Source of the DNA: Pirellulaceae bacterium
Lineage (GTDB): Bacteria; Planctomycetota; Planctomycetia; Pirellulales; Pirellulaceae
Assembly (NCBI GenBank): GCA_025459265.1
Contig: JALOQX010000099.1
Span: 1-59,576 of the forward strand
Direction of reading: 5' to 3'
DNA: 59,576 bases
The notes below the pieces were generated by a model, which saw nothing but the letters and a program-made list of their open reading frames with translations, did no database searches and was not told the origin of the DNA. Below, one piece after another: positions 45,398 through 55,400 of the stretch. A program made the position numbers and the translations under genes. How positions within the stretch are numbered: the first letter of the stretch is position 1; every line of letters begins with the position of its first letter.

Positions 45398-46767
45398 TAC
45401 ACCACGCCTTGGGCCAACATGGCCTCGGCCACTTTGACGAAGCCGCCGATATTGGCCCCTTGGACGTAGTTGACGAACGAACCATTGCTGCCGTAGCGCA
45501 CGCAATTGTCGTGGATTTCCTTCATGATGTGCTGCAGGCGGCGGTCGACTTCGTCGCGGTTCCACCGCGTCATCCCCGCGTTCTGCGTCATCTCCAGACC
45601 CGACGTGGCCACGCCGCCGGCATTGGCGGCCTTGCCCGGGCCGTAAAGGATCTTGGCCTGCAGGAAGACGTCGACGCCTTCGGGCATGGTGGGCATGTTG
45701 GCGCCTTCGGCCACCAGCAGGCAGCCGTTCTTGACCAGGGTCTTGGCTTCGTCCGCCGTGACCTCATTCTGCGTCGCGCTGGGGAATGCCAGTTGCGCGG
45801 GCACGCTCCAGGGCCGCTGATTGGGCAGGTACGTGACCCCCTTGAAATGGTCGGCGTATTCCTTGATGCGCCCGCGCCGGATGTTCTTGAGCTGCATGAC
45901 CCAGGCGAGTTTCTCCGGTCCGATGCCATCGGGGTCGACGATCGTTCCGTTGAAGTCCGAGAGGGTAATGGCTTTGGCGCCCAGGGCGTTGAGCTTTTCG
46001 ATCGTGTACTGTGCCACGTTGCCCGAGCCGGAGACCAGGGCCGTTTTGCCTGCGACGCTGTCGTGACGCTGGGCGAGCATCTCCTGGGCGAAGTACACGC
46101 AGCCGTAGCCCGTCGCTTCGGGGCGGAGCAGCGAGCCGCCGTATTCGACCCCCTTGCCCGTCAGGACGCCCGTGAAGCGGTTGACGATGCGCTTGTACTG
46201 ACCGAAGAGGAATCCGATCTCGCGGCCGCCGACTCCGATGTCGCCGGCGGGCACGTCGGTGTCGTCGGCGATGTGCCGGTAGAGCTCCGTCATGAAGGAC
46301 TGGCAGAACCGCATGACCTCACCGTCGCTCTTGCCCTTGGGATCGAAGTCGGAGCCCCCCTTGCCGCCGCCCATGGGGAGCGTGGTCAGCGAGTTCTTGA
46401 GGACCTGTTCGAACGCGAGGAATTTGAGCACGCCGAGCGTCACGGTGGGGTGGAACCGGAGTCCGCCCTTGTACGGCCCGATCGCGCTGTTCATCTGGAC
46501 GCGGAAGCCGCGATTGATCTGGATGTCACCGCGATCATCCACCCAGGGAACGCGGAACATGAGCACCCGTTCCGGCTCGACCAGCCGTTCCAGGATGCGC
46601 GCCTGGTGATACTCGGGGTGCGCGTCAACGTACGGCAGCACCGACTCGACCACCTCGCGCACCGCCTGGTGAAACTCCGGCTCACCCGGATTGCGGGCCA
46701 CGACCTGCTGCATGAACTCCTCGACGCGCGCCGCAACCGGTGCGGCACCCATTCGGCTCTCCGTCAT
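45397..46767 (-). CDS. gdhA: NADP-type glutamate dehydrogenase
   Basis: A 456-residue enzyme of the hexameric GDH family that makes glutamate from 2-oxoglutarate and ammonium. The glutamate-binding and catalytic block is intact (PYKGGLRFHP and PMGGGKGGSDFDPKGKSD), as is the nucleotide-binding Rossmann segment (ALVSGSGNVAQY). The pattern fits the assimilatory, NADPH-using form. The ATG at 46767 has AGGAG 8 nt before it; the 24-residue upstream extension is discarded. It lies in a nitrogen-assimilation neighbourhood with an NrpR-like regulator and glutamate synthase. The 9-bp repeat array starts at its stop codon. Confidence 0.96.
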   Translation of the reverse strand: MTESRMGAAPVAARVEEFMQQVVARNPGEPEFHQAVREVVESVLPYVDAHPEYHQARILERLVEPERVLMFRVPWVDDRGDIQINRGFRVQMNSAIGPYKGGLRFHPTVTLGVLKFLAFEQVLKNSLTTLPMGGGKGGSDFDPKGKSDGEVMRFCQSFMTELYRHIADDTDVPAGDIGVGGREIGFLFGQYKRIVNRFTGVLTGKGVEYGGSLLRPEATGYGCVYFAQEMLAQRHDSVAGKTALVSGSGNVAQYTIEKLNALGAKAITLSDFNGTIVDPDGIGPEKLAWVMQLKNIRRGRIKEYADHFKGVTYLPNQRPWSVPAQLAFPSATQNEVTADEAKTLVKNGCLLVAEGANMPTMPEGVDVFLQAKILYGPGKAANAGGVATSGLEMTQNAGMTRWNRDEVDRRLQHIMKEIHDNCVRYGSNGSFVNYVQGANIGGFVKVAEAMLAQGVV

Positions 46768-46842
46768 GAGATTGCTCCTGGGGGATAGTGCCATCTGGCC
46801 CGCCACTGTAGCATCCAGGTCGGCACGATTCCATACCACATT

Positions 46843-46855
46843 GCCAATATTTGGC
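46843..46855. promoter_or_regulatory. Dyad GCCAATATTTGGC upstream of gdhA
   Basis: A 13-bp dyad (GCCAA-TAT-TTGGC) lies 76 nt before the gdhA start in the divergent region. The TTGCCA half-site recurs in the gltB promoter region, so a shared regulator is possible. Confidence 0.4.
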
Positions 46856-46865
46856 GGAACATGAA

Positions 46866-46881
46866 CGGCAAAGTCTTGCCG
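46866..46881. promoter_or_regulatory. Dyad CGGCAA-N4-TTGCCG
   Basis: A perfect 6-bp inverted repeat with a 4-nt centre, between gdhA and the KaiC/PEP-synthase-like gene. It lies 13 nt upstream of a candidate -35 box. Confidence 0.4.
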
Positions 46882-46894
46882 ATACGTGTCCTGC

Positions 46895-46923
46895 TTGACG
46901 CTCCGGGGGGCAGGTTGTAGGGT
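46895..46923 (+). promoter_or_regulatory. Candidate sigma70 promoter for the KaiC/PEP-synthase-like gene
   Basis: TTGACG, a 17-nt spacer and TAGGGT. The -35 box is good and the -10 box poor. It lies about 105 nt before the start codon. Confidence 0.35.
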
Positions 46924-47027
46924 GGCGTGTTCGGTGCCGGCTCGGGGTGCGCGCCCGGGTGCGCTGGGACCGGTCGCGACGCGGGGCGCGGGAGCCGGGC
47001 GGGGGCCGCGGAGGTTGGGGGGAACGC

Positions 47028-49661
47028 ATGGCGGGCGATGTGCACTTGAGTACCGGGATACCGGGTCTGGATCGGTTGCTGCGGGGCCTGATGGCCGGCG
47101 ACAACCTGGTCTGGCAGGTGGATGCGATCGAGGACTTCGCGGCGTTTGTCCCCCCGTATTGCCGGCACGGGCTGGCGCGCGGCAAACGCATCGTGTATTT
47201 CCGGTTTGCCGAGCATGCGCCGCTGGTTCCCGACGAGCTGCCGACCACCGTCTGCCAGCTCGACACGGCGCAGGGCTTCGAGCAGATGCTGACGAAGATC
47301 CATGCGGTACTGGACGAAGCCGGCCGGGAGGCGTGCTTTGTCTTTGACTGCCTGTCGACGCTGGCCGACGCCTGGTTGAGTGACCGGATGCTGGGCAACT
47401 TCTTCCGGCTCACCTGTCCCTACGTGCTGAACCTGGAGGCGCTGGCCTACTTCCCGCTGCTGCGCAACCGCCACTCGTTTCACGCCCTCACGCCGATCCG
47501 CAATACGACTCAGATCTTTCTGGATGTGTATCGCCACCGGCAGGAGCTGTACCTGCATCCGATCAAGGTCGAGCATCGCTACTCGCCGACGATGCACATG
47601 TTGCACAGCTGGGAGGGGGACGACTTCGTGCCGCTGGTCGAGAGTTCGACGACGGCCGAGATCCTCACCGAGATACCGTGGACCGGACTCGACTCGGTCC
47701 GGATGCGGCAGGGTGTATGGAGTCGCAGTCTGGCGCGGGCGGAGCAGGTCTGGGAGGAGGTGCAGACGGGCGCGCGGCCGGCCGAGGATGCCGCGGAGCA
47801 TGTGGAGCGGCTGCTGCAGATGATCGTGTCGCGCGATCCGCGCGTCCTGGAACTGGCCCGGCGGTATTTCACGCTGGGGGATATTCTGCAGATCAGTCGG
47901 CGGATGATCGGCACGGGGCTCGTCGGCGGCAAATCGGTCGGCATGCTGCTGGCGCGGGCGATTCTGGCCCGGGCGGCGCCCCGCTGGCACGCCCTGCTCG
48001 AGGCGCACGACTCGTTCTACGTGGGCTCGGATGTCTTCTACTCGTATCTGGTGGAAAACGGCTGCTGGTGGCTGCGCCAGAAGCAGCGGAATCCGGACAC
48101 GTTTCTGGAAGGCGTGGAGGAAGCGCGGCGGCGGATCCTGACGGGGTCGTTCCCGGACTACATCGAGCAGGAATTTGCGGAGATGCTCGAGTACTTCGGG
48201 CAGTCGCCGATCATTGTGCGGTCCAGCAGCCTGCTGGAGGACAACTACGGCAACGCGTTTGCCGGGAAATACGAGAGCATTTTCTGTGCGAATCAGGGGC
48301 CGCACCAGAAGCGGCTGGCGGACTTCGTGTCCGCCGTGCGGGCGATTTATGCGAGCACGATGAGCCAGAACGCGTTGCGGTATCGGGCTCAGCGCGGGCT
48401 GTTGGACCGCGACGAACAGATGTCGCTGCTGGTGCAGCGCGTCTCCGGGTCCCGCTGGAGTTCCCGCTTCTTTCCCCAGGTGGCCGGCGTCGGCTACTCG
48501 TTCAACCCGTACGTCTGGAGTCAGTACATCGATCCCCAGGCCGGCATGGTCCGGCTCGTCTTCGGGCTGGGCACACGGGCGGTGGACCGGTCGGACGACG
48601 ACTACACGCGGATCGTGGCGCTGAACGATCCCCTGCGGCGACCCGACAGCGGCGCGGACCAGGTCCGGCAATACTCCCAGCGCCGGGTCGACGTGATCGA
48701 TCTGGAGTCGAGCCATCTGGAGTCGTGCGATTTTGCCGACGTCTGCCGGGAATGCCCGGGATTGCCGCTGCATCTGTATGCCTCCACCGACCGCGCGCTG
48801 GCGTCGTGGGCCGCGGCGCAGCAACTGGACGAACGCACCGCGCTGGTGCTCACCTTCGACGAACTGCTCACCCGCACCTCGTTCGTGGACGACATGCGCG
48901 CGATCCTGGCCACACTCGAGTCGGCGTACCAATCGCCGGTCGACCTGGAATTCACGGCGAATTTCTTCGCCAAGGACGATTACAAGATCAACCTGGTCCA
49001 ATGCCGGCCGCTGCAGATCACCCAGGGGGAGGTGAGCGCGGACCGGCCCGAGGGCGTGCCCCAGTCGGACGTGATCATGGAGTCGCGCGGGGCGGTGATC
49101 GGCCCGAGCCGGTTGAGCTCGATCGACCGCGTCGTGTACGTCGAACCGCTGTTGTACGGGCAGTTGCCGATTGCCGAACGCTATGCCCTGGCCCGCGTGA
49201 TCGGGAACCTGATGCGCGTGCCGGAGCGCAAGCCGCCCGCCAGCATCATGCTCGTCGGACCCGGGCGCTGGTGCACCAACAGCCCGGACCTGGGCGTGCC
49301 GGTGTCGTTCGCCGAGATCGACCACGTGGCAGTCATCTGCGAGATCGTCGCCATGCGCGACGACCTCGTGCCGGACGTGTCGCTGGGGACCCACTTCTTC
49401 AATGACCTGGTCGAACTCGATATCCTCTACTTCGCCCTCTTCCCCGGCCGACCCCACAACCAGTGGCACCGGGATTTCTTCCTGCAGTCACCCAATCGGC
49501 TGGCCGGACTGCTGCCCGACGCCGCCAAGTGGGCGCCGCTCCTGCGCGTCATCGACTTTGCCGACGACAGCCAGAGCGGCTATCGCGTCCGGCTCTACGC
49601 CAATACCCCCGAACAGGTCGTGCTCTGCTACCGCACCACGTCCACGCCCGCCCAGGTCTAG
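47028..49661 (+). CDS. KaiC-like domain fused to PEP-synthase/PPDK ATP-binding domain
   Basis: An 877-residue cytoplasmic protein. The N-terminal part (about 1-250) starts like a KaiC/GvpD RecA-type ATPase (STGIPGLDRLLRGLMAGD) but has no P-loop GKT, so it probably does not hydrolyse ATP. The C-terminal part (about 285-870) matches the ATP-grasp domain of PEP synthase and PPDK, with VGGKSVGM, IVRSSSLLEDN and the AGKYES block. The phosphohistidine swivel domain and the PEP/pyruvate barrel are absent. A nucleotide-dependent phosphotransfer or regulatory role is inferred. The ATG at 47028 follows a G-rich Shine-Dalgarno region. It is divergent from gdhA and followed by an nrpR-like gene. Confidence 0.8.
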   Translation: MAGDVHLSTGIPGLDRLLRGLMAGDNLVWQVDAIEDFAAFVPPYCRHGLARGKRIVYFRFAEHAPLVPDELPTTVCQLDTAQGFEQMLTKIHAVLDEAGREACFVFDCLSTLADAWLSDRMLGNFFRLTCPYVLNLEALAYFPLLRNRHSFHALTPIRNTTQIFLDVYRHRQELYLHPIKVEHRYSPTMHMLHSWEGDDFVPLVESSTTAEILTEIPWTGLDSVRMRQGVWSRSLARAEQVWEEVQTGARPAEDAAEHVERLLQMIVSRDPRVLELARRYFTLGDILQISRRMIGTGLVGGKSVGMLLARAILARAAPRWHALLEAHDSFYVGSDVFYSYLVENGCWWLRQKQRNPDTFLEGVEEARRRILTGSFPDYIEQEFAEMLEYFGQSPIIVRSSSLLEDNYGNAFAGKYESIFCANQGPHQKRLADFVSAVRAIYASTMSQNALRYRAQRGLLDRDEQMSLLVQRVSGSRWSSRFFPQVAGVGYSFNPYVWSQYIDPQAGMVRLVFGLGTRAVDRSDDDYTRIVALNDPLRRPDSGADQVRQYSQRRVDVIDLESSHLESCDFADVCRECPGLPLHLYASTDRALASWAAAQQLDERTALVLTFDELLTRTSFVDDMRAILATLESAYQSPVDLEFTANFFAKDDYKINLVQCRPLQITQGEVSADRPEGVPQSDVIMESRGAVIGPSRLSSIDRVVYVEPLLYGQLPIAERYALARVIGNLMRVPERKPPASIMLVGPGRWCTNSPDLGVPVSFAEIDHVAVICEIVAMRDDLVPDVSLGTHFFNDLVELDILYFALFPGRPHNQWHRDFFLQSPNRLAGLLPDAAKWAPLLRVIDFADDSQSGYRVRLYANTPEQVVLCYRTTSTPAQV

Positions 49662-49667
49662 CACGGG

Positions 49668-49687
49668 GCCGAAAGATCGGCATTTTT
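49668..49687 (+). terminator. Rho-independent terminator after the KaiC/PEP-synthase-like gene
   Basis: A short stem GCCGA/TCGGC with an AAGA loop, followed by ATTTTT, 6 nt after the stop codon. It separates this gene from nrpR. The sequence CGGCATTTTTGCCG overlapping it is a second possible hairpin. Confidence 0.6.
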
Positions 49688-49729
49688 GCCGTTAGATGGC
49701 TGTCAGGCGCGGGCGGCACACGGTAAGAT

Positions 49730-49765
49730 CCACGGTAGCCGGGCCAGGTGAGCGGCCCGCCGTGG
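49730..49765. promoter_or_regulatory. Inverted repeat upstream of the NrpR-like gene
   Basis: The left arm is CCACGG, TAGC and CGGGCC; the right arm is GGCCCG and CCGTGG, with 8 nt between. The right arm ends 24 nt before the start codon. It could be an autoregulatory operator or an mRNA hairpin. Confidence 0.4.
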
Positions 49766-49789
49766 ACTGGCCGCGGGAGAAAGTGGGCC

Positions 49790-50800
49790 ATGGAGAAAAC
49801 ACAACGACACCGTGTCGAGATCCTGCGTGTGCTGAGCCGACTCGCCACGCGCAGCAGCTCGGCACGCATCAGCCAGGTCCTCGAGGCGGCCGGGTATCCG
49901 CTGAGCGAGCGGGCGGTGCGCCTGTACCTGCGGCAACTGGAACAGGACGGACTGACCGCCTCACAGGGCCGGCAAGGACACGTGCTGACACCCGGCGGCT
50001 GGTCGGCACTGCGGTCGGCGCACGTGAGCGAAGGGGTCGGCTTCCTCTCGGCGCGGATCGACCAGATGACGTTCGCCATGTCGTTCGATCTGGCCACCCG
50101 GACCGGCAGCGTGGTGGTCAACGTGTCGCTGGTCGATCCCAAGCTGCTGGCCAGCTGTGCCGGTCAGGTCTGCGACGTGTTTGCCAGAGGGTACGCCATG
50201 GGCACCCGCCTGGCCCTGCTGGCACCGGGAGAAACCGTCGGTCAGGTCACGGTGCCACCCGGATGTGTCGGGTTCTGCACCGTCTGCTCCGTCACGCTCA
50301 ACGGCGTGCTGCTCAAGCACGGCATTCCCACCACGTCGCGGTTTGGCGGGCTCCTGGAGCTGCGTCAGGGCTGCGCCATGCGATTTGTCGAGATGATCTA
50401 CTACGACGGTACGACCATCGACCCGTTGGAGGTGTTCATCCGCGGCCGCATGACGGACTACCTCGGCGCAGTGGGCACCGGCAACGGGCTGATCGGGGCG
50501 AGTTTTCGCGAGCTGCCGGCGGACAGTCGCGAGGTCGTGCAGAATCTCAGCGAGCGTCTGTCCGCGGTAGGGTTGGGGGGCCTGCTCGAGGTCGGGCTGC
50601 CCGGTCAGGCGGTGGTCGGTCAGGCCGTCCCCGTGGGCCGGCTCGGTGCGGTGATCGTCGGCGGGCTCAATCCCATCGCCATTCTCGAGGAGCTGGGCCA
50701 TCGCCTCGAATCCCGGGCGCTGGCCGGACTCCTGGACTACCACCGCCTGTTTCCGTTCGAGGAACTCCCCAAGGCGCTCAAGGCACGCAAGACGCCGTGA
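49790..50800 (+). CDS. nrpR: NrpR-like nitrogen regulator (winged helix plus DUF128)
   Basis: A 336-residue protein with an N-terminal winged-helix (about 1-70, beginning MEKTQRHRVEILRVLSRLA) and an NrpR/DUF128 domain (about 90-325, with GTRLALLAPGE and TVPPGCVGFCTVCSVTLNGVLLK). In methanogens NrpR represses nitrogen-assimilation genes and is released by 2-oxoglutarate, binding GGAA-N6-TTCC. Here only one DUF128 domain is evident, against two in the Methanococcus protein. The neighbours gdhA, gltD and gltB are natural targets. The ATG at 49790 has GGGAGA upstream. The family call is good; effector and targets are inferred. Confidence 0.82.
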   Translation: MEKTQRHRVEILRVLSRLATRSSSARISQVLEAAGYPLSERAVRLYLRQLEQDGLTASQGRQGHVLTPGGWSALRSAHVSEGVGFLSARIDQMTFAMSFDLATRTGSVVVNVSLVDPKLLASCAGQVCDVFARGYAMGTRLALLAPGETVGQVTVPPGCVGFCTVCSVTLNGVLLKHGIPTTSRFGGLLELRQGCAMRFVEMIYYDGTTIDPLEVFIRGRMTDYLGAVGTGNGLIGASFRELPADSREVVQNLSERLSAVGLGGLLEVGLPGQAVVGQAVPVGRLGAVIVGGLNPIAILEELGHRLESRALAGLLDYHRLFPFEELPKALKARKTP

Positions 50801-50845
50801 ATGACCAAGCCCCGTGCGGCTGGGTCCTGTTCCCCGAGTGCCTGG

Positions 50846-52390
50846 TCACCGGTGCGCGGCAATGGGTGCGGGCAGCGTGCTGGAGCCCATCAGGTACGTG
50901 TCGATGGCCCGCGCGGCGCCGCGCCCTTCGCTGATCGCCCACACGACCAGCGACTGGCCCCGGCGGCAATCGCCAGCCGCGAACACACCCGGCACGCTCG
51001 TCGCGAACGTGCCGGAGGCGGCCTGGTAGTTCGAGCGCTGGTCGCAGGCAATGCCGAACGACTCGGCTGTGGACTGTTCGGGGCCCAGGAATCCGAGGGA
51101 GAGCAGCACCAGATCGGCCGGCCACACGTTCTCCGTCCCCGGGATCTCGCGAAACGGTGCGCCGGCGGCGGCGGTGGTCCAGTCGACTCGCACGGTTTCC
51201 ACGCCGCGGACTCTCCCGGCCTCGTCGCCCAGGAACCGCTTGGTCAACACGGCGTATTTGCGCGGATCATCGCCGGTCAGGTCCCGGCATTCCTCATGCG
51301 AGTAATCGACGCGGAACACGCGCGGCCACTGCGGCCAGGGGTTGTCGCGGGCGCGGGTCGCGGGGGGCTTGTCGAGCAGTTCGAAGTTGACGACGCTGCG
51401 GCACCCGTGCCGCAAGGACGTGCCCACGCAGTCGGCGCCGGTGTCGCCGCCGCCGATCACAATGACATCCTTATCGCGAGCCGAGATGTGGTGTCCGTCG
51501 GCCAGTTGGGAATCGAGCAGGCTCTTCGTGTTGTGGGTCAGGAAATCCATGGCGAAGTGAATCCCCTCCAGGTCGCGACCGGGCACGGGGAGATCGCGCG
51601 GTCGGGTGGCGCCGGTCGCCAGCAGCACCGCGTCGAACTGCGCGCGGAGCTGCGCCGGGGGGAGGCAGCGGATCTCGACGCCGCGGGCCTGCATCAGGCG
51701 GCTCAGGTTGCCCGCTTCCGGGGAGCCGGCGGCGCCGATGTGCGTGCGCGTGACGAAGCGGACTCCCTCGCGTTCCAGCAGTTCGACGCGCCGGGCCACG
51801 AGTTCTTTGGCCAGCTTCATGTTGGGGATGCCGTACATGAGCAGCCCGCCGATGCGGTCAGCGCGTTCGAACACGGTCACGCGGTGGCCGACCTTGTTCA
51901 GCTGTGCTGCGGCGGCCAGCCCGGCCGGCCCCGACCCGACGACGGCCACCTGCTTTCCCGTGCGCTGAAGGGGAGGCTGCGGCACGATCCAGCCTTCTGC
52001 GAAGCCGCGGTCGATGATGGCGTTCTCGATGTTCTTGATCGTGACCGGCGGTTCGTTAATTCCCAGCACGCACGCACCCTCGCAGGGAGCAGGGCAGGTG
52101 CGCCCGGTGAACTCGGGGAAGTTATTGGTCTTGTGGAGACGATCCAGCGCCTCGTGCCAGCGCTGCTGGTAGACCAGGTCATTCCACTCGGGGATCAGGT
52201 TGTCCAGCGGGCAGCCGGTGGCGGACATGCAGAAGGGGACGCCGCAGTCCATGCAGCGGGCTCCCTGCGTGCGGAGCTGATCCTCCTGGGCCTCGGTGTA
52301 GATCTCGAGAAAGTCCTCCAGACGCACGAGCGGCGGGCGGTACGGCACCGTCTTGCGCGGGAACTCTTTGAATCCGGTTGGCTTGCCCAT
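50846..52390 (-). CDS. gltD: Glutamate synthase (NADPH) small subunit
   Basis: A 514-residue FAD/NADPH protein that passes electrons to the large subunit GltB. The N-terminal cysteine clusters for two 4Fe-4S centres are present (CMDCGVPFC and CPAPCEGAC). FAD-binding ([12 protein letters not shown]) and NADPH-binding ([11 protein letters not shown]) motifs and the C-terminal [11 protein letters not shown] segment are also intact. It starts 47 nt after the gltB stop, so the two form a gltBD operon. The start at 52390 ([10 protein letters not shown]) is the usual GltD beginning. It is convergent with the NrpR-like regulator. Confidence 0.97.
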   Translation of the reverse strand: MGKPTGFKEFPRKTVPYRPPLVRLEDFLEIYTEAQEDQLRTQGARCMDCGVPFCMSATGCPLDNLIPEWNDLVYQQRWHEALDRLHKTNNFPEFTGRTCPAPCEGACVLGINEPPVTIKNIENAIIDRGFAEGWIVPQPPLQRTGKQVAVVGSGPAGLAAAAQLNKVGHRVTVFERADRIGGLLMYGIPNMKLAKELVARRVELLEREGVRFVTRTHIGAAGSPEAGNLSRLMQARGVEIRCLPPAQLRAQFDAVLLATGATRPRDLPVPGRDLEGIHFAMDFLTHNTKSLLDSQLADGHHISARDKDVIVIGGGDTGADCVGTSLRHGCRSVVNFELLDKPPATRARDNPWPQWPRVFRVDYSHEECRDLTGDDPRKYAVLTKRFLGDEAGRVRGVETVRVDWTTAAAGAPFREIPGTENVWPADLVLLSLGFLGPEQSTAESFGIACDQRSNYQAASGTFATSVPGVFAAGDCRRGQSLVVWAISEGRGAARAIDTYLMGSSTLPAPIAAHR

Positions 52391-52437
52391 GGCTGGCGAC
52401 ACGTCCCCCCACGAACTGGAACAGGAAACTCGGACCG

Positions 52438-55400
52438 CTACAGGCTGGCGTGCTCGGCGTGAATGATCGTATCGATCTCTTCTTCGCGCGCCGCCCGTTC
52501 CATCATCACCCGCTTGTAATCGGTGGGCATCACCTTCACGAACTCTTTGCGGAAGACCTTGGTCCAGTCATCGAGGATCTGGGCGGCCACGGACGACTGC
52601 GTGTACTCGTAGTGCAGCTTGATCAGCTCGAGCAGTTCCGCGATATCCTCGGTCGATTCGACGTGTTCCAGCGCGACGGAGGCCGTATTGCAGCGGAGGT
52701 GGAACTCGCCGTCGCGGTCCCACACGTAGGCGCTGCCGCCCGACATGCCGGCGGCGAAATTGCGCCCGGTGGTGCCGAGGACGACGACGCGTCCGCCGGT
52801 CATGTACTCGCACCCATGGTCGCCGACGCCCTCGACGACGGCCCACACGCCGCTGTTGCGCACCGCGAACCGCTCCGCGGCCCGCCCGCGGAAGAAGGCC
52901 TGCCCGCTGGTGCCGCCGTAGAGGCAGACGTTGCCCACCAGGATGTTCCGCTCGGCCGCAAATCGCGCCGTCTTGGGCGGATACACGATCAGACGACCGC
53001 CGGAGAGCCCCTTGCCCACGTAGTCATTGGCGTCGCCTTCCAGTTCGAGCGTGATGCCGCCGGCCAGGAACGCCCCGAAACTCTGTCCGGCCGACCCGTG
53101 GAACTCGAAATGGATCGTATCGTCCGGCAATCCCTGCTCCCCGAACATCTTCACCACGCGATGGCTCAGATTCGTGCCGACCGTGCGATGCACGTTTTCG
53201 ATCGGCAGCCGCACGCGGACCGGCTCGCCGCGAAACAGCGCCGGCGCCGCCAGCGGCAGGAGCTGCCGCGCGTCGAGCGTCTGTTCGAGGCCGTGATCCT
53301 GGCGCGTCATGCAGCGCACCTGCACGAGCGGATGGGGGCGATGGGCTGGCGCGAGCAGCGGCGCGAGATCCAGCCCGTCGGCTTTCCAGTGCCGGATGGC
53401 GTGCTGCGTTTCCAGGCAGTCCACCCGCCCGATCAGCTCGTCGAACTGGCGGAACCCCAGTTCGGCCATGATCGCGCGGGCCTCTTCCGCCACGAGGAAC
53501 AGGTAATTGACCACATATTCCGGCTTGCCCGCGAACTTGCGTCGCAGGTACGGATCCTGCGTGGCCACGCCGACCGGGCAGGTGTTCAGGTGGCACTTGC
53601 GCATCATGATGCAGCCGAGCGTGATGAGGGGGGCGGTGGAGAACCCCATTTCCTCCGCGCCCAGCAGCGCCGCGATCACGACGTCGCGGCCGGTGCGAAT
53701 GCCCCCGTCGGTCTGCAGCACGACGCGGCTCCGCAGGTCGTTGAGCACGAGCGTCTGGTGCGTTTCCGCGATGCCCAGCTCCCAGGGCAGCCCGGCATGC
53801 TTGATGCTCGTCAGCGGCGAGGCCCCCGTGCCGCCGGTGTCGCCCGAGATGAGGATATGATCCGCGTGGGCCTTGGCCACACCCGCGGCGACGGTGCCGA
53901 CACCGGATTCCGAGACCAGCTTGACGCTCACGCGGGCCTCCGGGTTGGCGTTCTTCAGATCGTAGATCAGCTGGGCCAGGTCTTCGATCGAATAGATGTC
54001 GTGGTGCGGCGGCGGACTGATCAAGCCGACGCCGGGGGTGGAGTAGCGAATCCGCGCGATTGTGTCGTCCACCTTCCGACCCGGCAACTCGCCGCCTTCA
54101 CCCGGCTTGGCGCCCTGCGCCATCTTGATCTGCAGCTCGTCCGCGTTGGTCAGGTACCAGGCGGTCACGCCGAACCGTCCCGAGGCGATCTGTTTGATGG
54201 CCGAGCGTTTTGAGTCGCCGTTCGGGAGCGGGAGGAAGCGGGCGGGATCCTCGCCTCCTTCGCCGGTGTTGCTGCGGCCTCCCAGGCGGTTCATGGCCAC
54301 GGCCAGCGCTTCGTGGGCCTCGCGGGAGATGGACCCGAAACTCATCGCGCCGGTGCAGAAACGCTTCACGATGTGCGACGCCGGCTCCACTTCCTCCAAC
54401 GGCACCGGGTCCTGCCCCGCTGGCCGCTGGAATCCCAGCAAGCCGCGCAGCGTGCAGCGGCGGGCCGCGTCGCGGTTGACGTGGTCGGCGAAGAGCTGAT
54501 AGGCGTCGCGATCCCCGGTCCGGGCGGATGCCTGCAGCTGGGCGATCGATTCGGGGTCCCACACGTGCGCTTCGCCGCCCGCTCGCCAATGGAACTCGCC
54601 CGGATTGGGCAGGATGGGCAGGCGGTCTTCCGGCAGCGTCGGGTAGGCGACCGCATGCCGGCGCAGCGCTTCGACCGCCAACGTCTCGAGCCCGACGCCC
54701 TCGATGCGGCTGGGCGTGCCGGCAAAACACCGGTCGATGATCTCCCGATTCAGACCGACGGCCTCGAAGATCTGCGCCCCCTTATAGGACTGAAGCGTTG
54801 AGATGCCCATCTTGGCCATCACCTTGAGCATGCCCTTGGCGACGCCCAGGCGGTAGGCCTGCAGCACCCGCTCTTCGCAGGGGAATTCACGCGGGTCGAG
54901 CCGTCCTTCCAGTCGGGCCTGGCCAAGCACCTCGAAGGCGAGATAGGGGTTGATGGCATCCGCCCCGTAGCCCACCAGCAGGCAGTGGTGATGCACTTCC
55001 CGCGCTTCCCCCGTCTCGACAATCAACCCGATTCGCGTCCGCTTGGCTTGCCGCACGAGATGATGATGCACGTTGCCGCAGGCCAGCAGGGCACTGACGG
55101 CCACCCGCTCGGGCGACACGCCGCGATCGGACAGAATGACCAGGCTGTATCCCCGGTCGATGGCCTCCTCCGCTTCGCGGCACACGCGATCCAGCGCCGC
55201 GCGATAACCCTCCGGCCCCTCGTCCCGCGCAAACGTGATGTCAATGGTCCTGGCGCGCCAGCCACGCGTGTGCACCTGTGCCAGCGCCGCCAGCTCGGCG
55301 TTGCCCAGGATCGGATGCGGCACGAGCAGTCGCTCGCAGTGTTCCGGACTGGTCTCCAGCAGATTCCGCTCGGGGCCCACATAGCACTCGAGCGACATGA

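Noticed and set aside
46764..49469. 901-codon minus-strand open frame opposite the KaiC/PEP-synthase-like gene
   Set aside because: Shadow of the plus-strand gene. Only the plus strand shows KaiC-like and ATP-grasp motifs.
47028..49661. Complete PEP synthase or PPDK
   Set aside because: The swivelling phosphohistidine domain and the PEP/pyruvate barrel are absent, and the chain starts with a KaiC-like domain.
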